Of a stretch of 64,000 nucleotides of DNA, positions 43,070 to 52,093 are shown in pieces. The translations under genes were made by a program, and so were the position numbers. Position 1 is the first letter of the stretch, and each line of letters starts with the position of its first letter. The notes beneath the pieces were generated by a model. That model saw only the letters and a program-made list of their open reading frames with translations, did no database searches and was not told the DNA's origin. This DNA is from Leisingera caerulea DSM 24564 (GTDB lineage: Bacteria; Pseudomonadota; Alphaproteobacteria; Rhodobacterales; Rhodobacteraceae), in contig NZ_KI421513.1 in the NCBI RefSeq assembly GCF_000473325.1, forward strand, positions 2,055,217 to 2,119,216, written 5' to 3'.

Positions 43070-43618
43070 ATGGTACAGGACAATGACCATCCGGAACATT
43101 CCGGCCCTGGCACCCGGCGCGACATCCTCTACTATGCTACAGGAGGTACCGCAGCCGTGGCCGCTGGAGCCGCCATTTGGCCACTGATCGACAGCATGAA
43201 CCCGAGTGCCGATGTCTCGGCGCTTTCGGTTGTGCAGGTCGATCTTGAGGGTGTCGAGCCTGGCAGCCGGATCACGTTGAAATGGAAAGGCAAACCCGTT
43301 TTCATCGATCACCGGACCGAAGCCCGGATTGCTCAGGCCCGCGCGGATGATGCAGAAACGCTGATAGATCCGGAACTGGACGCCGATCGGGTTCAGAAGC
43401 CCGAGTGGCTGATAGTGGTTGGCGTGTGTACCCACTTGGGCTGTATCCCGTTAGGCCAGGGAGGTGGCGATCCGACTGGCGGATACGGGGGATGGTTTTG
43501 CCCCTGTCACGGCTCGCACTATGATACTTCCGGCCGTATCCGAAAGGGCCCGGCTCCGCGCAACCTGGATGTGCCGACCTACGAATTTGTTACCGACACG
43601 CTGGTGAAGATCGGCTGA
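43070..43618 (+). CDS. Orphan Rieske iron-sulfur protein (cytochrome bc1 subunit-like)
   Basis: 182 residues from ATG 43070 (AAGGGAG upstream). A twin-arginine motif and one membrane helix ([20 protein letters not shown]) are followed by the Rieske fold. The [2Fe-2S] ligands are C120/H122 in CTHLGC125 and C144/H147 in CPC146HGSH, with the two extra disulfide cysteines. It matches UcrFS/PetA, but no cytochrome b or c1 gene is next to it. A spare copy for copper-damaged clusters is possible. Confidence 0.92.
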   Translation: MVQDNDHPEHSGPGTRRDILYYATGGTAAVAAGAAIWPLIDSMNPSADVSALSVVQVDLEGVEPGSRITLKWKGKPVFIDHRTEARIAQARADDAETLIDPELDADRVQKPEWLIVVGVCTHLGCIPLGQGGGDPTGGYGGWFCPCHGSHYDTSGRIRKGPAPRNLDVPTYEFVTDTLVKIG

Positions 43619-43765
43619 TGCCGCGGAATTCTGCTGTGGTGCCTTTGCCTGCTGCGCGAAGGGCAACGGAACTGTCGAAGGACTGATGGCTGCCCGGAAG
43701 CCGCTGGCGAAACCATGGCTTGCCCGGCAGCGGGAACGCGGGAAAAAGGTGTCCCGAGCCAGAAA

Positions 43766-43794
43766 CAAGGGTGCCGCCATTAGCGGCACCCTTG
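43766..43794 (-). terminator. Terminator between the Rieske gene and copZ (probably bidirectional)
   Basis: A perfect 12-bp stem CAAGGGTGCCGC (43766-43777) / GCGGCACCCTTG (43783-43794) with a 5-base loop. Read leftward from copZ it is followed by TTTCTGG. It lies eight bases past the copZ stop. Confidence 0.8.
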
Positions 43795-43801
43795 AACAGT
43801 G

Positions 43802-43999
43802 TCAGCAAACTTCGGACGCGTAGCCTTCCTCTTTGAGCGCTGCCTGGATGCTCTCACGAGCAGCTTTGCTTTCGATCCGGACTTTCCGCGCCTCCATATC
43901 AAACTCCAGCGTCGCGCTGCTGTCCAGGTTGGTGACTGCCTTCTCAATTGCCGATTTGCAATGGCCGCAGCTCATGTCGTTGACCTTAAATGTGATCAT
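43802..43999 (-). CDS. copZ: CopZ-type copper chaperone
   Basis: 65 residues comprising one heavy-metal-associated domain with the MSCGHC motif (C11/C14). It should carry cytoplasmic Cu(I) to the P-type ATPases. It is divergent from copper ATPase 2, and a CueR-like promoter (44027-44057) lies upstream. Ribosome-binding AAGGAG is 8 bases before the ATG. Confidence 0.93.
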   Translation of the reverse strand: MITFKVNDMSCGHCKSAIEKAVTNLDSSATLEFDMEARKVRIESKAARESIQAALKEEGYASEVC

Positions 44000-44026
44000 G
44001 CTTGGTTCTCCTTGGTTCCATGCCTG

Positions 44027-44057
44027 GTGTTACCGGGTTACCGCACGGGAAGGTCAA
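44027..44057 (-). promoter_or_regulatory. CueR-like promoter of copZ
   Basis: Read leftward, TTGACC (44057-44052) and TAACAC (44032-44027) are separated by 19 bp. The first half (CTTCCC) matches a CueR half-site, but the second is weaker (GGTAACCCGG), so the dyad is imperfect. Its -35 is shared in type with the ATPase 2 promoter 63 bp away. Confidence 0.6.
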
Positions 44058-44119
44058 GCGGGCAATGCACTGTCAATCGCCTGATGAAACTATTTTCAAG
44101 CAGGAAAGGGGAATGACCC

Positions 44120-44150
44120 TTGACCTTCCAGTAACTGGAAGTCCCATGTT
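44120..44150 (+). promoter_or_regulatory. CueR promoter/operator of copper ATPase 2
   Basis: TTGACC (44120-44125) and CATGTT (44145-44150) are separated by 19 bp. The spacer contains a perfect dyad, CTTCCAG-taa-CTGGAAG (44125-44141), close to the E. coli CueR box. Transcription from about 44157 rules out the open frame's upstream starts (44002-44148) and sets ATG 44179 as the start. Confidence 0.9.
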
Positions 44151-44178
44151 GCTGCAAACAACCAGCTTTGGTGATGAA

Positions 44179-46689
44179 ATGACACAGAACGAAACAGTCC
44201 GGTTCCAAGTTGAAGGCATGAGCTGCGCATCCTGCGTGGGACGCGTGGAACGCGCGCTGCAGGCCTTGCCCGAAGTCACTGGTGCCACGGTCAATCTCGC
44301 GAACGAGACTGCGCAGGTCAGCCACGACGGGTCGCTCTCTGCCGCTGGCCTGGCTGCAGTGCTGAAGGAGGCCGGATATCCCGCCGTGACCGATGAAGCC
44401 ACACTGGAAGTCCAAAACATGACCTGCGCCTCCTGTGTCGGCCGCGTGGAACGGGCACTGAAGGAGGGAGCGGGGGTTTTGGACGCCGCCGTCAACCTGG
44501 CCACTGAAACCGCGACGGTGCGGTTTGCAGCAGGCGCCACGACACCTGCCGAACTTGCAGCGCTGGCTACGGCAGCTGGGTATCCCGCGCAGCCGAAATC
44601 AAGTGTGCAGAACAACGCAGAAAAGCGCAAAGCTGAGGAAACCCGGCAACTGGCCCGGCGGACGCTCTTTGCGGCCGTTCTTGCCCTGCCGGTGTTCCTG
44701 ATCGAGATGGGCAGCCATGTGATTCCAGGCATGCATGAATTCGTAGCGGGCGCAATCGGAATGCAGACCAGCTATTTCCTGCAATTCCTGTTGACCACAA
44801 TCGTCCTGTTCGGGCCGGGCCTGCAATTCTACACCAAGGGCTTTCCGGCCCTCCTCAAAGGCGCGCCTGACATGAATTCGCTGGTGGCGCTGGGCACATC
44901 GGCGGCCTACGGGTTCTCGCTGGTGTCGACTTTCGCGCCCTCATGGCTGCCTTCGGGGACGGCCAATGTCTATTACGAGGCCGCCGCAGTGATCGTCGTG
45001 CTGATCCTGCTGGGTCGGCTGCTGGAAGCCCGGGCCAAGGGCCGCACGGGCGAGGCGATCCGTAAACTTGTCGGGCTGCAGGCGAAAACCGCACGGGTTG
45101 AGCGTGGCGGCGAAATTGAGGAGCGCGCGGTCGAAGACATTGCTGTGGGCGATATCATCCACGTGCGACCGGGCGAAAAGATCGCGGTCGATGGGGTGGT
45201 TTTGAGCGGCTCCTCCTATGTCGATGAAAGCATGATCACAGGTGAGCCCATTCCAGTGCAGAAAACCGAAGGCTCCGAGCTCGTAGGTGCCACTGTGAAC
45301 GGGACCGGCGCTTTGACCTTCCAGGCGGCGAAGGTGGGCAGTGATACGATGCTGGCTCAGATTATTCGGATGGTCGAGCAGGCGCAGGGCGCGAAGCTTC
45401 CGATCCAGGGGCTGGTGGACCGGATTACCACCTGGTTCGTGCCCGCCGTAATAGCGGTTGCGACATTGACCGTCGCTGTCTGGTTTCTGTTTGGCCCCGA
45501 GCCCGCGCTCAGCCTCGCTTTGGTCGCAGGGGTGGCGGTACTGATTATCGCCTGCCCCTGTGCAATGGGCCTTGCGACACCGACCTCAATCATGGTTGGA
45601 ACCGGCCGTGCCGCCGAAATGGGCGTGCTGTTCCGCAAGGGAGATGCGCTGCAGCTGCTGCAGGAAAGCACGGTGGTTGCGCTCGACAAGACCGGCACGC
45701 TTACCGCTGGCCGGCCGGAATTGACTGACCTGATCCTGGCCGGGGGCCAGACCGAAGATGAGGTGCTGCGGCTGGTCGCCGCCGTGGAACAAAGTTCGGA
45801 GCATCCAATTGCCAAGGCTATCGTTGCAGCAGCGGAAGCGCGGGAGATCAAGCTGCCGGACGCCGACAGCTTTGACTCGATCACCGGCTTTGGCGTCCAG
45901 GCATCGGTTGGAGGCCGTCAGGTGCTGATCGGCGCGGACCGGTTTATGGAACGCGAAGGCGTGGATCTTGGTGCGCTGGCCGGGAAAAGCGGTTCGCTGG
46001 CCAGCAAGGGCAAGACACCGCTTTACGCTGCTGTTGACGGACAGATTGCCGCGGTGATTGCCGTGGCCGATCCGGTCAAGCCGACAACGCCTGGTGCCAT
46101 TGAGGTGCTGCACAGGATGGGCCTCAAGGTTGCTATGATCACCGGCGACAACGCCGTGACGGCCCAAGCGATCGCCGACGATCTCGGGATTGACCATGTG
46201 GTTGCCGAAGTGCTGCCAGAAGGCAAAGTTGCTGCGCTCAACAACCTGCGTGCGGATGGCGGCAAGCTGGCCTTTGTCGGGGACGGTATCAATGATGCAC
46301 CGGCCCTTGCTGCTGCGGACGTAGGTATCGCTATCGGCACTGGAACCGATGTGGCTATTGAGACCGCCGATGTCGTGTTGATGTCCGGTGACCTCAATGG
46401 AGTTGTCAACGCCTTTGCGGTCAGCCAGGGCACCATGCGCAACATCCGGGAAAACCTGTTCTGGGCGTTCGGCTACAATACGCTGCTGATCCCGGTCGCG
46501 GCGGGGGTGCTATACCCTTTCGGCGGGCCGTTGTTGTCACCGGTGCTAGCAGCAGGCGCTATGGCGCTGTCCAGCGTATTTGTTCTGACCAATGCGTTGC
46601 GCCTGCGCTGGATTAAGCCAGCGGCAGGAAAGCACCATGTGGAAATCAGAGGACCGAAAGCCGCATTGCAGTCCGCGCCAGCTGAATAA
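44179..46689 (+). CDS. copA: Copper-exporting P-type ATPase 2, with two HMA domains
   Basis: 836 residues from ATG 44179, downstream of the CueR promoter. Two HMA domains, GMSCASC (C15/C18 region) and NMTCASC, open the protein. The P1B core follows: C459-P-C461 ([14 protein letters not shown]), D503 in [14 protein letters not shown] and VGDGINDAP. Membrane signatures [11 protein letters not shown] and [15 protein letters not shown] are typical of Cu(I) exporters. It exports cytoplasmic Cu(I) and probably receives it from CopZ, encoded divergently. The cueR gene follows 23 bases downstream. Confidence 0.95.
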   Translation: MTQNETVRFQVEGMSCASCVGRVERALQALPEVTGATVNLANETAQVSHDGSLSAAGLAAVLKEAGYPAVTDEATLEVQNMTCASCVGRVERALKEGAGVLDAAVNLATETATVRFAAGATTPAELAALATAAGYPAQPKSSVQNNAEKRKAEETRQLARRTLFAAVLALPVFLIEMGSHVIPGMHEFVAGAIGMQTSYFLQFLLTTIVLFGPGLQFYTKGFPALLKGAPDMNSLVALGTSAAYGFSLVSTFAPSWLPSGTANVYYEAAAVIVVLILLGRLLEARAKGRTGEAIRKLVGLQAKTARVERGGEIEERAVEDIAVGDIIHVRPGEKIAVDGVVLSGSSYVDESMITGEPIPVQKTEGSELVGATVNGTGALTFQAAKVGSDTMLAQIIRMVEQAQGAKLPIQGLVDRITTWFVPAVIAVATLTVAVWFLFGPEPALSLALVAGVAVLIIACPCAMGLATPTSIMVGTGRAAEMGVLFRKGDALQLLQESTVVALDKTGTLTAGRPELTDLILAGGQTEDEVLRLVAAVEQSSEHPIAKAIVAAAEAREIKLPDADSFDSITGFGVQASVGGRQVLIGADRFMEREGVDLGALAGKSGSLASKGKTPLYAAVDGQIAAVIAVADPVKPTTPGAIEVLHRMGLKVAMITGDNAVTAQAIADDLGIDHVVAEVLPEGKVAALNNLRADGGKLAFVGDGINDAPALAAADVGIAIGTGTDVAIETADVVLMSGDLNGVVNAFAVSQGTMRNIRENLFWAFGYNTLLIPVAAGVLYPFGGPLLSPVLAAGAMALSSVFVLTNALRLRWIKPAAGKHHVEIRGPKAALQSAPAE

Positions 46690-46712
46690 GGCCGACCGAA
46701 GGGAGAAACAGC

Positions 46713-47114
46713 ATGAATATCGGGGATGTTGCAGAACGGTCAGGTGTGCCGGCCAAAACCATCCGATATTATGAGGATATCGGATTAGTCAAACCCACGC
46801 GCGGTCGCAATGGATATCGCGAATTCGAAGAGAGAGAACTGCACCGTCTTGAATTTATCGGTCGGGCCCGATCACTTGGGTTCACGATTGAGGACTGCCG
46901 TGACCTACTGGCGCTTTATGATGACGAGTCCCGCACCAGCGCCGAAGTAAAACGCGTTGCGGAACAAAATCTGCAAGAGATCGACGCAAAAATATCAGGT
47001 CTGAAAGCCATGCGAGACACGCTCAGGTACCTTGTTGAGCAATGCTCTGGCGACCATCGGCCCGATTGCCCGATCCTGAAAACGCTCAGCAACGGCCCCG
47101 CTCACAACTTATGA
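46713..47114 (+). CDS. cueR: CueR-type copper-responsive activator
   Basis: 133 residues. A MerR winged helix (MNIGDVAERSG, KTIRYYEDIG) and CueR metal loop: C111 and C119 in CSGDHRPDC, with S76 (RTSAEVK) in place of the third Cys. This Ser/two-Cys set is diagnostic of monovalent-metal (Cu+/Ag+/Au+) sensors. It lies downstream of copper ATPase 2, and CueR-type boxes are visible before copZ and both ATPases. The match of the box before ATPase 2 is strongest. Confidence 0.95.
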   Translation: MNIGDVAERSGVPAKTIRYYEDIGLVKPTRGRNGYREFEERELHRLEFIGRARSLGFTIEDCRDLLALYDDESRTSAEVKRVAEQNLQEIDAKISGLKAMRDTLRYLVEQCSGDHRPDCPILKTLSNGPAHNL

Positions 47115-47723
47115 ACAAAATCAAATGGCGTCCCGCGCTAAAACGCGGGCACTAGTGATGGGCCCACAGGACCGCAAGGGTTATAAAGCCTGTCATGCGC
47201 CAGACTACTGCCTACCGGTCTTAGGCCTGTGATCAGTGCGGAAATTACTTCAGTCATGCAGCAGCAATCAAGCCAACTTAGGGTACACCCGGCATTAGTC
47301 CTCGAAATGCATGTCAAATTTGCTGCGCAGCTCACTCCAGCTAAATTTTCTGTAGAGTAGTGATCGAAGCCGGCCTTGTCTCCAGCCGCTGGCAGACAGG
47401 GCTTACCACCTTGAAGCTAGCTTGAAAGCAAGCCGGTTAGGCCACATTTTGCATGATCTTATGTGTGTGTCGTCGAGGCATGCACAGTCTCCGAAAGCTG
47501 ACAGATTTCTGCGGTATGATTCGCGCCTTTCACTCAACTTTTGGTTCTCAAGTGTTTCCGGTTTCGGCCACCCCTCCCGCGCGGGAAGGTTTGCTGGAAG
47601 CAATGCATGCATTGGCGGAATGTTGCGCAAAATCCAGAATTTCCTTAGGGGCACGCAAATTTGTGCGCTGCATGCATCATTGCCGTCTTGACGCGGGCCG
47701 GTCCTGTCAGGAGAAATACCGGA
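47115..47723. other. Long intergenic region after cueR
   Basis: Most of this has no supported gene; frames of 65-156 codons lack motifs or consistent starts. A weak hairpin CCCGCG (47132-47137) / CGCGGG (47144-47149) may end cueR transcription. A dyad TGTCT-CCAGC-c-GCTGG-c-AGACA (47377-47398) and a palindrome AATGCATGCATT (47602-47613) are possible operators. GGAG at about 47710 serves the next gene. Confidence 0.4.
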
Positions 47724-48116
47724 ATGGCGTTTCTGGCACATATCTTCCGGCTGATCAGGGTGGCTGCTGCATTTGCAGTGATCCTTTCGCTGGGATTTGC
47801 GCTTCCGTCCGCCGCGCATTCCCTCGCTGGCCATCACGGTAGTGCGGTAGTTTCTCATAGTGGGGGCAGCCACGCCGATGCGGCCATCTCAGGCGCGGCA
47901 TACGACGCTTCCCATACCAGCGCACACGATGGACCGGTCGCTCCCTGGAACGCTGCTGATACCGGAAACTGCTGCGCAGGCGCCTGTATGGCCGTTGCGG
48001 TGATTTCTCTGCAGCCGGATTCAACCTTTGTTCAGCAGCCTATCCGCTGGGTAATGGCTTCCGCCCAGCTTCCCTCACAGGACCAGGTCAAGGTCTTGCG
48101 TCCTCCAAGAACCTGA
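47724..48116 (+). CDS. CutF-like secreted leader protein (CxxxC, proline-rich tail)
   Basis: 130 residues from ATG 47724 (GGAG upstream). A hydrophobic signal (FRLIRVAAAFAVILSLGFAL) leads to a His-rich stretch and C-C-A-G-A-C (NCCAGACMAV), which contains CxxxC, and an end VKVLRPPRT. Signal, CxxxC and Pro-rich end are the features of Rhodobacter CutF, a small copper-sensing leader protein. A stem-loop (48150-48169) separates it from the lipoprotein/TolC/oxidase operon. A leader role in copper-dependent expression is inferred by analogy. Confidence 0.65.
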   Translation: MAFLAHIFRLIRVAAAFAVILSLGFALPSAAHSLAGHHGSAVVSHSGGSHADAAISGAAYDASHTSAHDGPVAPWNAADTGNCCAGACMAVAVISLQPDSTFVQQPIRWVMASAQLPSQDQVKVLRPPRT

Positions 48117-48149
48117 GATCCTGAACCGCCACAGCGGTCATTGAATCTG

Positions 48150-48169
48150 TTCTGTGCTCTAGCACAGAA
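48150..48169 (+). promoter_or_regulatory. Stem-loop between the CutF-like gene and the TolC/oxidase operon
   Basis: TTCTGTGCT (48150-48158) and AGCACAGAA (48161-48169) form a near-perfect hairpin followed by TTTCT. It could be a terminator/attenuator or, as in cutF-cutO, a translation-control element. It lies 33 bases past the leader stop and 30 bases before the next ATG. Confidence 0.65.
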
Positions 48170-48198
48170 TTTCTACAGATTTTTCTCAGGAAAACCAC

Positions 48199-48423
48199 AT
48201 GAAGTCTCTTTTTCTGGCCGGGGCGGGCGCCCTGCTGCTGGGGGCGTGCGCCAGGACACCGGCGGCACTGCCCGATACCGCAGCCTTGCAAACTGCCGCC
48301 GCACCTTCCGGTCCATACCGTTCCTTAAAGTACCAGTCTCCCCTCAAGGGGTTTGAAAACTACGAGCCTAGCGGCCCCGCCTCCTGGCGTGGTGTCAACG
48401 AGCAGCAGCAGGAGAACCACTGA
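48199..48423 (+). CDS. Small lipoprotein upstream of TolC
   Basis: 74 residues. The signal ends in a lipobox LLLGAC (Cys ~17), so the mature protein is probably outer-membrane anchored. The rest is Ala/Pro-rich with no known domain (SLKYQSPLKGFENYEP). It overlaps the TolC start by one base (TGATG). The family is not recognised; a partner of the efflux channel is possible. Confidence 0.75.
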   Translation: MKSLFLAGAGALLLGACARTPAALPDTAALQTAAAPSGPYRSLKYQSPLKGFENYEPSGPASWRGVNEQQQENH

Positions 48424-49883
48424 TGACGGCAAAAACTTGGCGCGTCCTTCTGGCGCCGCCCCTGGTGCTGGCCGCCTGCTCGGCTGCGGTGCCGGAGAAA
48501 TACACCAGCCCGCAGGCCGGGTTTCAGGAAGTCGCCCGCCAGACCTCTGCCGCCATTGGCAAGCGCACGGCCTTCGCCCAGACACAGGCCCAGAATGAGG
48601 CGCTGGCCAAAGAGGTCCGGCAGCTGGTGCAGGGCAAGACGATCTCTGCCGATACCGCGGTGCAGGCTGCGCTCTTGAACAACAAGGGGCTGCAGGCGTC
48701 TTACGCTGCGGTTGGCCTTTCAGCAGCAGAGGCCTGGCAGCAGATGACACCGGAAAACCCGGTGGTTTCGATCGGCCTGATGGGGATCGGCGCACCGGAG
48801 CTGGGCCTGTACCGGGCGCTGGAATCCACCATCGCTGTGAACCTGCTGGACGTGAAGACCCGCAAGCAGCGCATCGCCGTGGCTGAGGCGCAGTTTCAGC
48901 AGGCCCAGCTGAACGCGGTGAACGATACTCTGGCGCTGGCGGGGCAGACCCGGCAGGCTTGGATCAATGCGGTGGCCGCCTTTGAGCGGCTGAGCTATCT
49001 GCGCCAGGCCAGCGGAACAGCGGCAGCGGGGGCGGAGCTGGCCAGCCAGCTGGGCAAGACAGGTGCGCTGAACAAGGCGGGACAGGCGCGGGAGTTTGCC
49101 TTTAATGCAGAGCTTGCGGGGCAAGTAGCCCGCGCCCGGCTGGAGGCAAAGCTCGCCAAGGAGGAGCTGACCCGGCTGATGGGCCTGTGGGGCAGCGATG
49201 CCAATTACTATGTGCCGGATGCGCTGCCGCCGCTGCCAAAGTCCCTGCCGCGGGTTTCGTCGATCGAGACGGCGGCATTGCGGAACCGGGTTGACCTGAA
49301 AGTCGCCAAGCTCGGGCTGGAAGCGCAGGCCCGCGCTTTTGGCCTGACCGACCGGACCCGGCTTGTCACCGACCTGGAGCTGATTGCCGGTGCCGAGGCA
49401 GAGCGCGAGCGCGAGGACGGGGAAACCCACACCGAAACCCTGCCGCAACTGGAGCTGGAGTTCGCAATTCCAGTATTCGACACCGGCAAGGCGCGGATGC
49501 GCAAGGCTGAACTCTCCTACATGCAGGCGGCCAATACGTTGGCGGAACGGGCGGTGAATGTCCGCTCGGAGGCCCGCAGTGCTGAGCTAGCATATCACTC
49601 CTCCTATGAGATCGCGCGCCACTACCGGGACGTGCTGGTGCCCCTGCGCAAGTCGATCGAGGAAGAAGGGCTTCTCAGCTATAATGGCATGATCACCAAT
49701 ACCTTCGAACTGCTGACCGATGTGCGTGAAAAACTGGCAAGCTCGCTGGAAGCGGCCAACGCCAAGCGCGACTTCTGGCTGGCTCAGGCAAATGTCAGCG
49801 CCGCGATTTACGGCGGCGGTTCCGGCTCAGCCCCGCAGGGCGGAAGCGTGGAAATCGCCGCGGGCGGCGGCGCAGGCCATTGA
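48423..49883 (+). CDS. TolC-family outer-membrane efflux lipoprotein
   Basis: 486 residues. A lipobox (LVLAACSAA) is near the N-terminus. Long helical repeats (EAWQQMTPENPVVSIGLMGI, TLALAGQTRQAWINAVAAFE) and the second repeat LKVAKLGLEAQARAFGLTDR match the OEP/TolC pattern. It should be the outer-membrane channel for copper export, serving CusBA encoded elsewhere in the window or an unseen pump. A Met-poor sequence implies a passive channel. Confidence 0.88.
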   Translation: MTAKTWRVLLAPPLVLAACSAAVPEKYTSPQAGFQEVARQTSAAIGKRTAFAQTQAQNEALAKEVRQLVQGKTISADTAVQAALLNNKGLQASYAAVGLSAAEAWQQMTPENPVVSIGLMGIGAPELGLYRALESTIAVNLLDVKTRKQRIAVAEAQFQQAQLNAVNDTLALAGQTRQAWINAVAAFERLSYLRQASGTAAAGAELASQLGKTGALNKAGQAREFAFNAELAGQVARARLEAKLAKEELTRLMGLWGSDANYYVPDALPPLPKSLPRVSSIETAALRNRVDLKVAKLGLEAQARAFGLTDRTRLVTDLELIAGAEAEREREDGETHTETLPQLELEFAIPVFDTGKARMRKAELSYMQAANTLAERAVNVRSEARSAELAYHSSYEIARHYRDVLVPLRKSIEEEGLLSYNGMITNTFELLTDVREKLASSLEAANAKRDFWLAQANVSAAIYGGGSGSAPQGGSVEIAAGGGAGH

Positions 49884-49897
49884 AAGGATCACATGAC

Positions 49898-51256
49898 ATG
49901 ATGAACAGACGTCAACTGCTTGGGGCCGGCGCCGCGGGTGCTGCGCTGGTGTCCAGCCAGGCCTGGGGCAAGACCGTGAACATGGGCCTGCCCGAAGCCG
50001 CCAGCATGGACAGCGCGGCAACCCAGCCGCCGCTGTCGCCCTCCACCGGGCCGGACTACAACCCCGTGGTCACCCTGAACGGCTGGACGCTGCCGTTCCG
50101 GATGAACAACGGGGTGAAGGAATTCCACTTGGTCGCCGAACCGGTCGAGCGGGAGCTGGCCGACGGCATGATCGCGCATCTGTGGGGCTATAACGGCCAG
50201 TCCACCGGCCCCACCATCGAGGCGGTGGAGGGCGACCGGGTGCGGATCTTCGTGACCAACAAGCTGCCCGAACATACCTCGGTGCATTGGCACGGGATGA
50301 TCCTGCCCTCGGGCATGGACGGGGTCGGCGGCCTCAGCCACCCAGGCATCCCGCCGGGCAAGACCTTTGTCTACGAGTTCGACCTGATCAAATCCGGCAC
50401 CTTCATGTACCACCCGCACGCGGATGAGATGGTGCAGATGGCGATGGGGATGATGGGCATGTTCATCGTGCATCCCAAGGACCCGGATTTCATGCGGGTG
50501 GACCGGGACTTCCTGATCATGCTCAACGCCTTCGACATCGACCCAGGCTCCTATGTGCCGCGGGTGATGGAGATGACGGACTTCAACCTGTGGTGCTGGA
50601 ATAGCCGGATCTTCCCGGACATCGACCCGCTGGTTGTGAACCAGGGCGACCGGGTACGGGTCAGGACCGGCAACCTGACCATGACCAACCACCCGATCCA
50701 CATGCATGGTTATGATTTCGAAGTCACCTGCACTGATGGCGGCTGGGTGCCCGAAAGCGCACGCTGGCCGGAGGTGTCGATCGACATTCCCGTCGGCGCC
50801 ATGCGCGCCTATGAGTTCGACGCGGTGCATCCGGGCGACTGGGCGATCCACTGCCACAAGTCGCACCACACGATGAACGCGATGGGCCATGACGTCCCGA
50901 CCTTCATCGGCACCGACAAGCGCAAGCTGACGGGCCAGATCCGCAATCTGCAGCCCGAATACATGCCGATGGGCACCGCCGGCATGGCCGACATGGGCGA
51001 GATGTCGATGCCGCTGCCCGACAATACCGTGCCGATGATGGCTGGCTGGGGCCCGTACGGGCCGCTGGAGATGGGCGGCATGTTCTCGGTCGTGAAGGTG
51101 CGCGAAGGCATCGATGCAAACGACTACAGCGACCCCGGCTGGTACGAGAACCCGCCCGGCACCCAGGCCTATGAGTGGACCGGCGAACTGCCGGACTTTG
51201 CCCGCGCCGAAGACGCGCAGACCCGCATTACCCCAAAACCAACCGCCAAAGGCTGA
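49898..51256 (+). CDS. Multicopper oxidase 2 (copper-resistance type), periplasmic
   Basis: 452 residues from ATG 49898 (a second ATG follows at 49901). The twin-arginine signal is NRRQLLGAGAAG. Copper motifs are SVHWHGM, FMYHPHADEM, HPIHMHGYDF and IHCHKSHHTMNAM (T1 Cys, His, and axial Met). The two extra Met clusters near the C-terminus (MADMGEMSMPLPDNTVPMM) may be a Cu(I)-binding segment. It should oxidise Cu(I) in the periplasm. It is clearly diverged from multicopper oxidase 1, with a different C-terminal region. Confidence 0.92.
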   Translation: MMNRRQLLGAGAAGAALVSSQAWGKTVNMGLPEAASMDSAATQPPLSPSTGPDYNPVVTLNGWTLPFRMNNGVKEFHLVAEPVERELADGMIAHLWGYNGQSTGPTIEAVEGDRVRIFVTNKLPEHTSVHWHGMILPSGMDGVGGLSHPGIPPGKTFVYEFDLIKSGTFMYHPHADEMVQMAMGMMGMFIVHPKDPDFMRVDRDFLIMLNAFDIDPGSYVPRVMEMTDFNLWCWNSRIFPDIDPLVVNQGDRVRVRTGNLTMTNHPIHMHGYDFEVTCTDGGWVPESARWPEVSIDIPVGAMRAYEFDAVHPGDWAIHCHKSHHTMNAMGHDVPTFIGTDKRKLTGQIRNLQPEYMPMGTAGMADMGEMSMPLPDNTVPMMAGWGPYGPLEMGGMFSVVKVREGIDANDYSDPGWYENPPGTQAYEWTGELPDFARAEDAQTRITPKPTAKG

Positions 51257-51297
51257 ACGGCCTCAGGCACCCACCCAAACCTCACGAGGAGACAGAC

Positions 51298-51993
51298 ATG
51301 AACAAGATCCTTTCCGCAGCCCTGATTGGAGCTCTATCCGCTGCGCCGGCCCTTGCTGGCGGCACCCACGGCGGCGGCCATGGCGGCATGGAAGTGGGCA
51401 AGCCCGGCGATGCCGCCCATGCGGACCGGGAAGTCGCCGTGACCATGAAGGAAACCGATGACGGCGAGATGCTGTTTGAGCCGTCGAGCTTTTCCTTTGC
51501 CAAGGGCGAGACGGTGAAATTCGTGATCACCAACGCCGGCGAGCTGGAGCATGAGTTCGTGCTGGACACGGCAGAGCGCAATGTCCACCACAAGGAGCTG
51601 ATGGCCAAGATGGAGATGGAGCATGACGACCCGAACTCGGTGCGTCTGGACCCGGGCGCCAGCGGCGAAGTGGTCTGGACCTTCTCCAACGCCGGCACCT
51701 TCGAGTTCGCCTGCCTGATCCCCGGCCACTACGAATCCGGCATGCACGGCCCGGTTGCCGTGCTCGAAGGCAGCGGCGGCACCTTCACCGCGGGAACGGT
51801 CAAGAAGGTCGATCCCAAGTCCGGCAAGGTCACCATCATCCATGAGGAGCTTGTGGATCTGGACATGCCGGCGATGACCATGGTGTTCCGGGTCGCCGAT
51901 GACACGATGCTGGAGCAGCTGAAAGCCGGCGACGCCATCGAATTCGTCGCCGAACGGGTCAAAGGCAAACTGACCCTGACCGCCCTGAAATAA
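51298..51993 (+). CDS. Cupredoxin-CusF fusion copper-binding protein, periplasmic
   Basis: 231 residues from ATG 51298 (GAGGAG upstream). A signal peptide and a Gly/His-rich linker (GGTHGGGHGGM) come first. A cupredoxin domain with ligands H85, C139, H144 and M149 (CLIPGHYESGM) follows. A CusF domain with H182, M190, M193 and M195 (IIHEELVDLDMPAMTMVF) closes the protein. Met at 190 replaces the CusF Trp. It joins a Cu(II)/Cu(I) electron-transfer domain to a Cu(I) carrier domain in one polypeptide. It is part of the TolC/oxidase operon and followed by a terminator. Confidence 0.9.
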   Translation: MNKILSAALIGALSAAPALAGGTHGGGHGGMEVGKPGDAAHADREVAVTMKETDDGEMLFEPSSFSFAKGETVKFVITNAGELEHEFVLDTAERNVHHKELMAKMEMEHDDPNSVRLDPGASGEVVWTFSNAGTFEFACLIPGHYESGMHGPVAVLEGSGGTFTAGTVKKVDPKSGKVTIIHEELVDLDMPAMTMVFRVADDTMLEQLKAGDAIEFVAERVKGKLTLTALK

Positions 51994-51998
51994 CCGGT

Positions 51999-52030
51999 GG
52001 CGGAGGCCGCCCGCCGGCCTCCGCCTTTTT
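51999..52030 (+). terminator. Strong intrinsic terminator after the cupredoxin-CusF gene
   Basis: GGCGGAGGCC (51999-52008) and GGCCTCCGCC (52016-52025) form a perfect 10-bp stem with a 7-base loop, followed by TTTTT (52026-52030). It closes the TolC/oxidase operon. Confidence 0.9.
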
Positions 52031-52093
52031 CAAACCCCAGCGGTCCCAGCCAGCGCCCAGGAGCAGAAAAACACTTACTTTTCGGCGCCGCTG

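Noticed and set aside
47377..47406. Possible MerR-type promoter with 19-bp spacer (TTGTCT ... GCTTAC)
   Set aside because: The -10 is poor, the dyad is off-centre compared with the CueR boxes, and it is 300 bases from the next gene.
47403..47873. 156-codon leftward frame across the cueR to CutF-like gap
   Set aside because: Overlaps the CutF-like gene and has no motif; probably a chance frame.
49889..50890. 333-codon open frame opposite multicopper oxidase 2
   Set aside because: Antisense shadow with Val/His/Asp bias; the plus-strand protein has all copper motifs.
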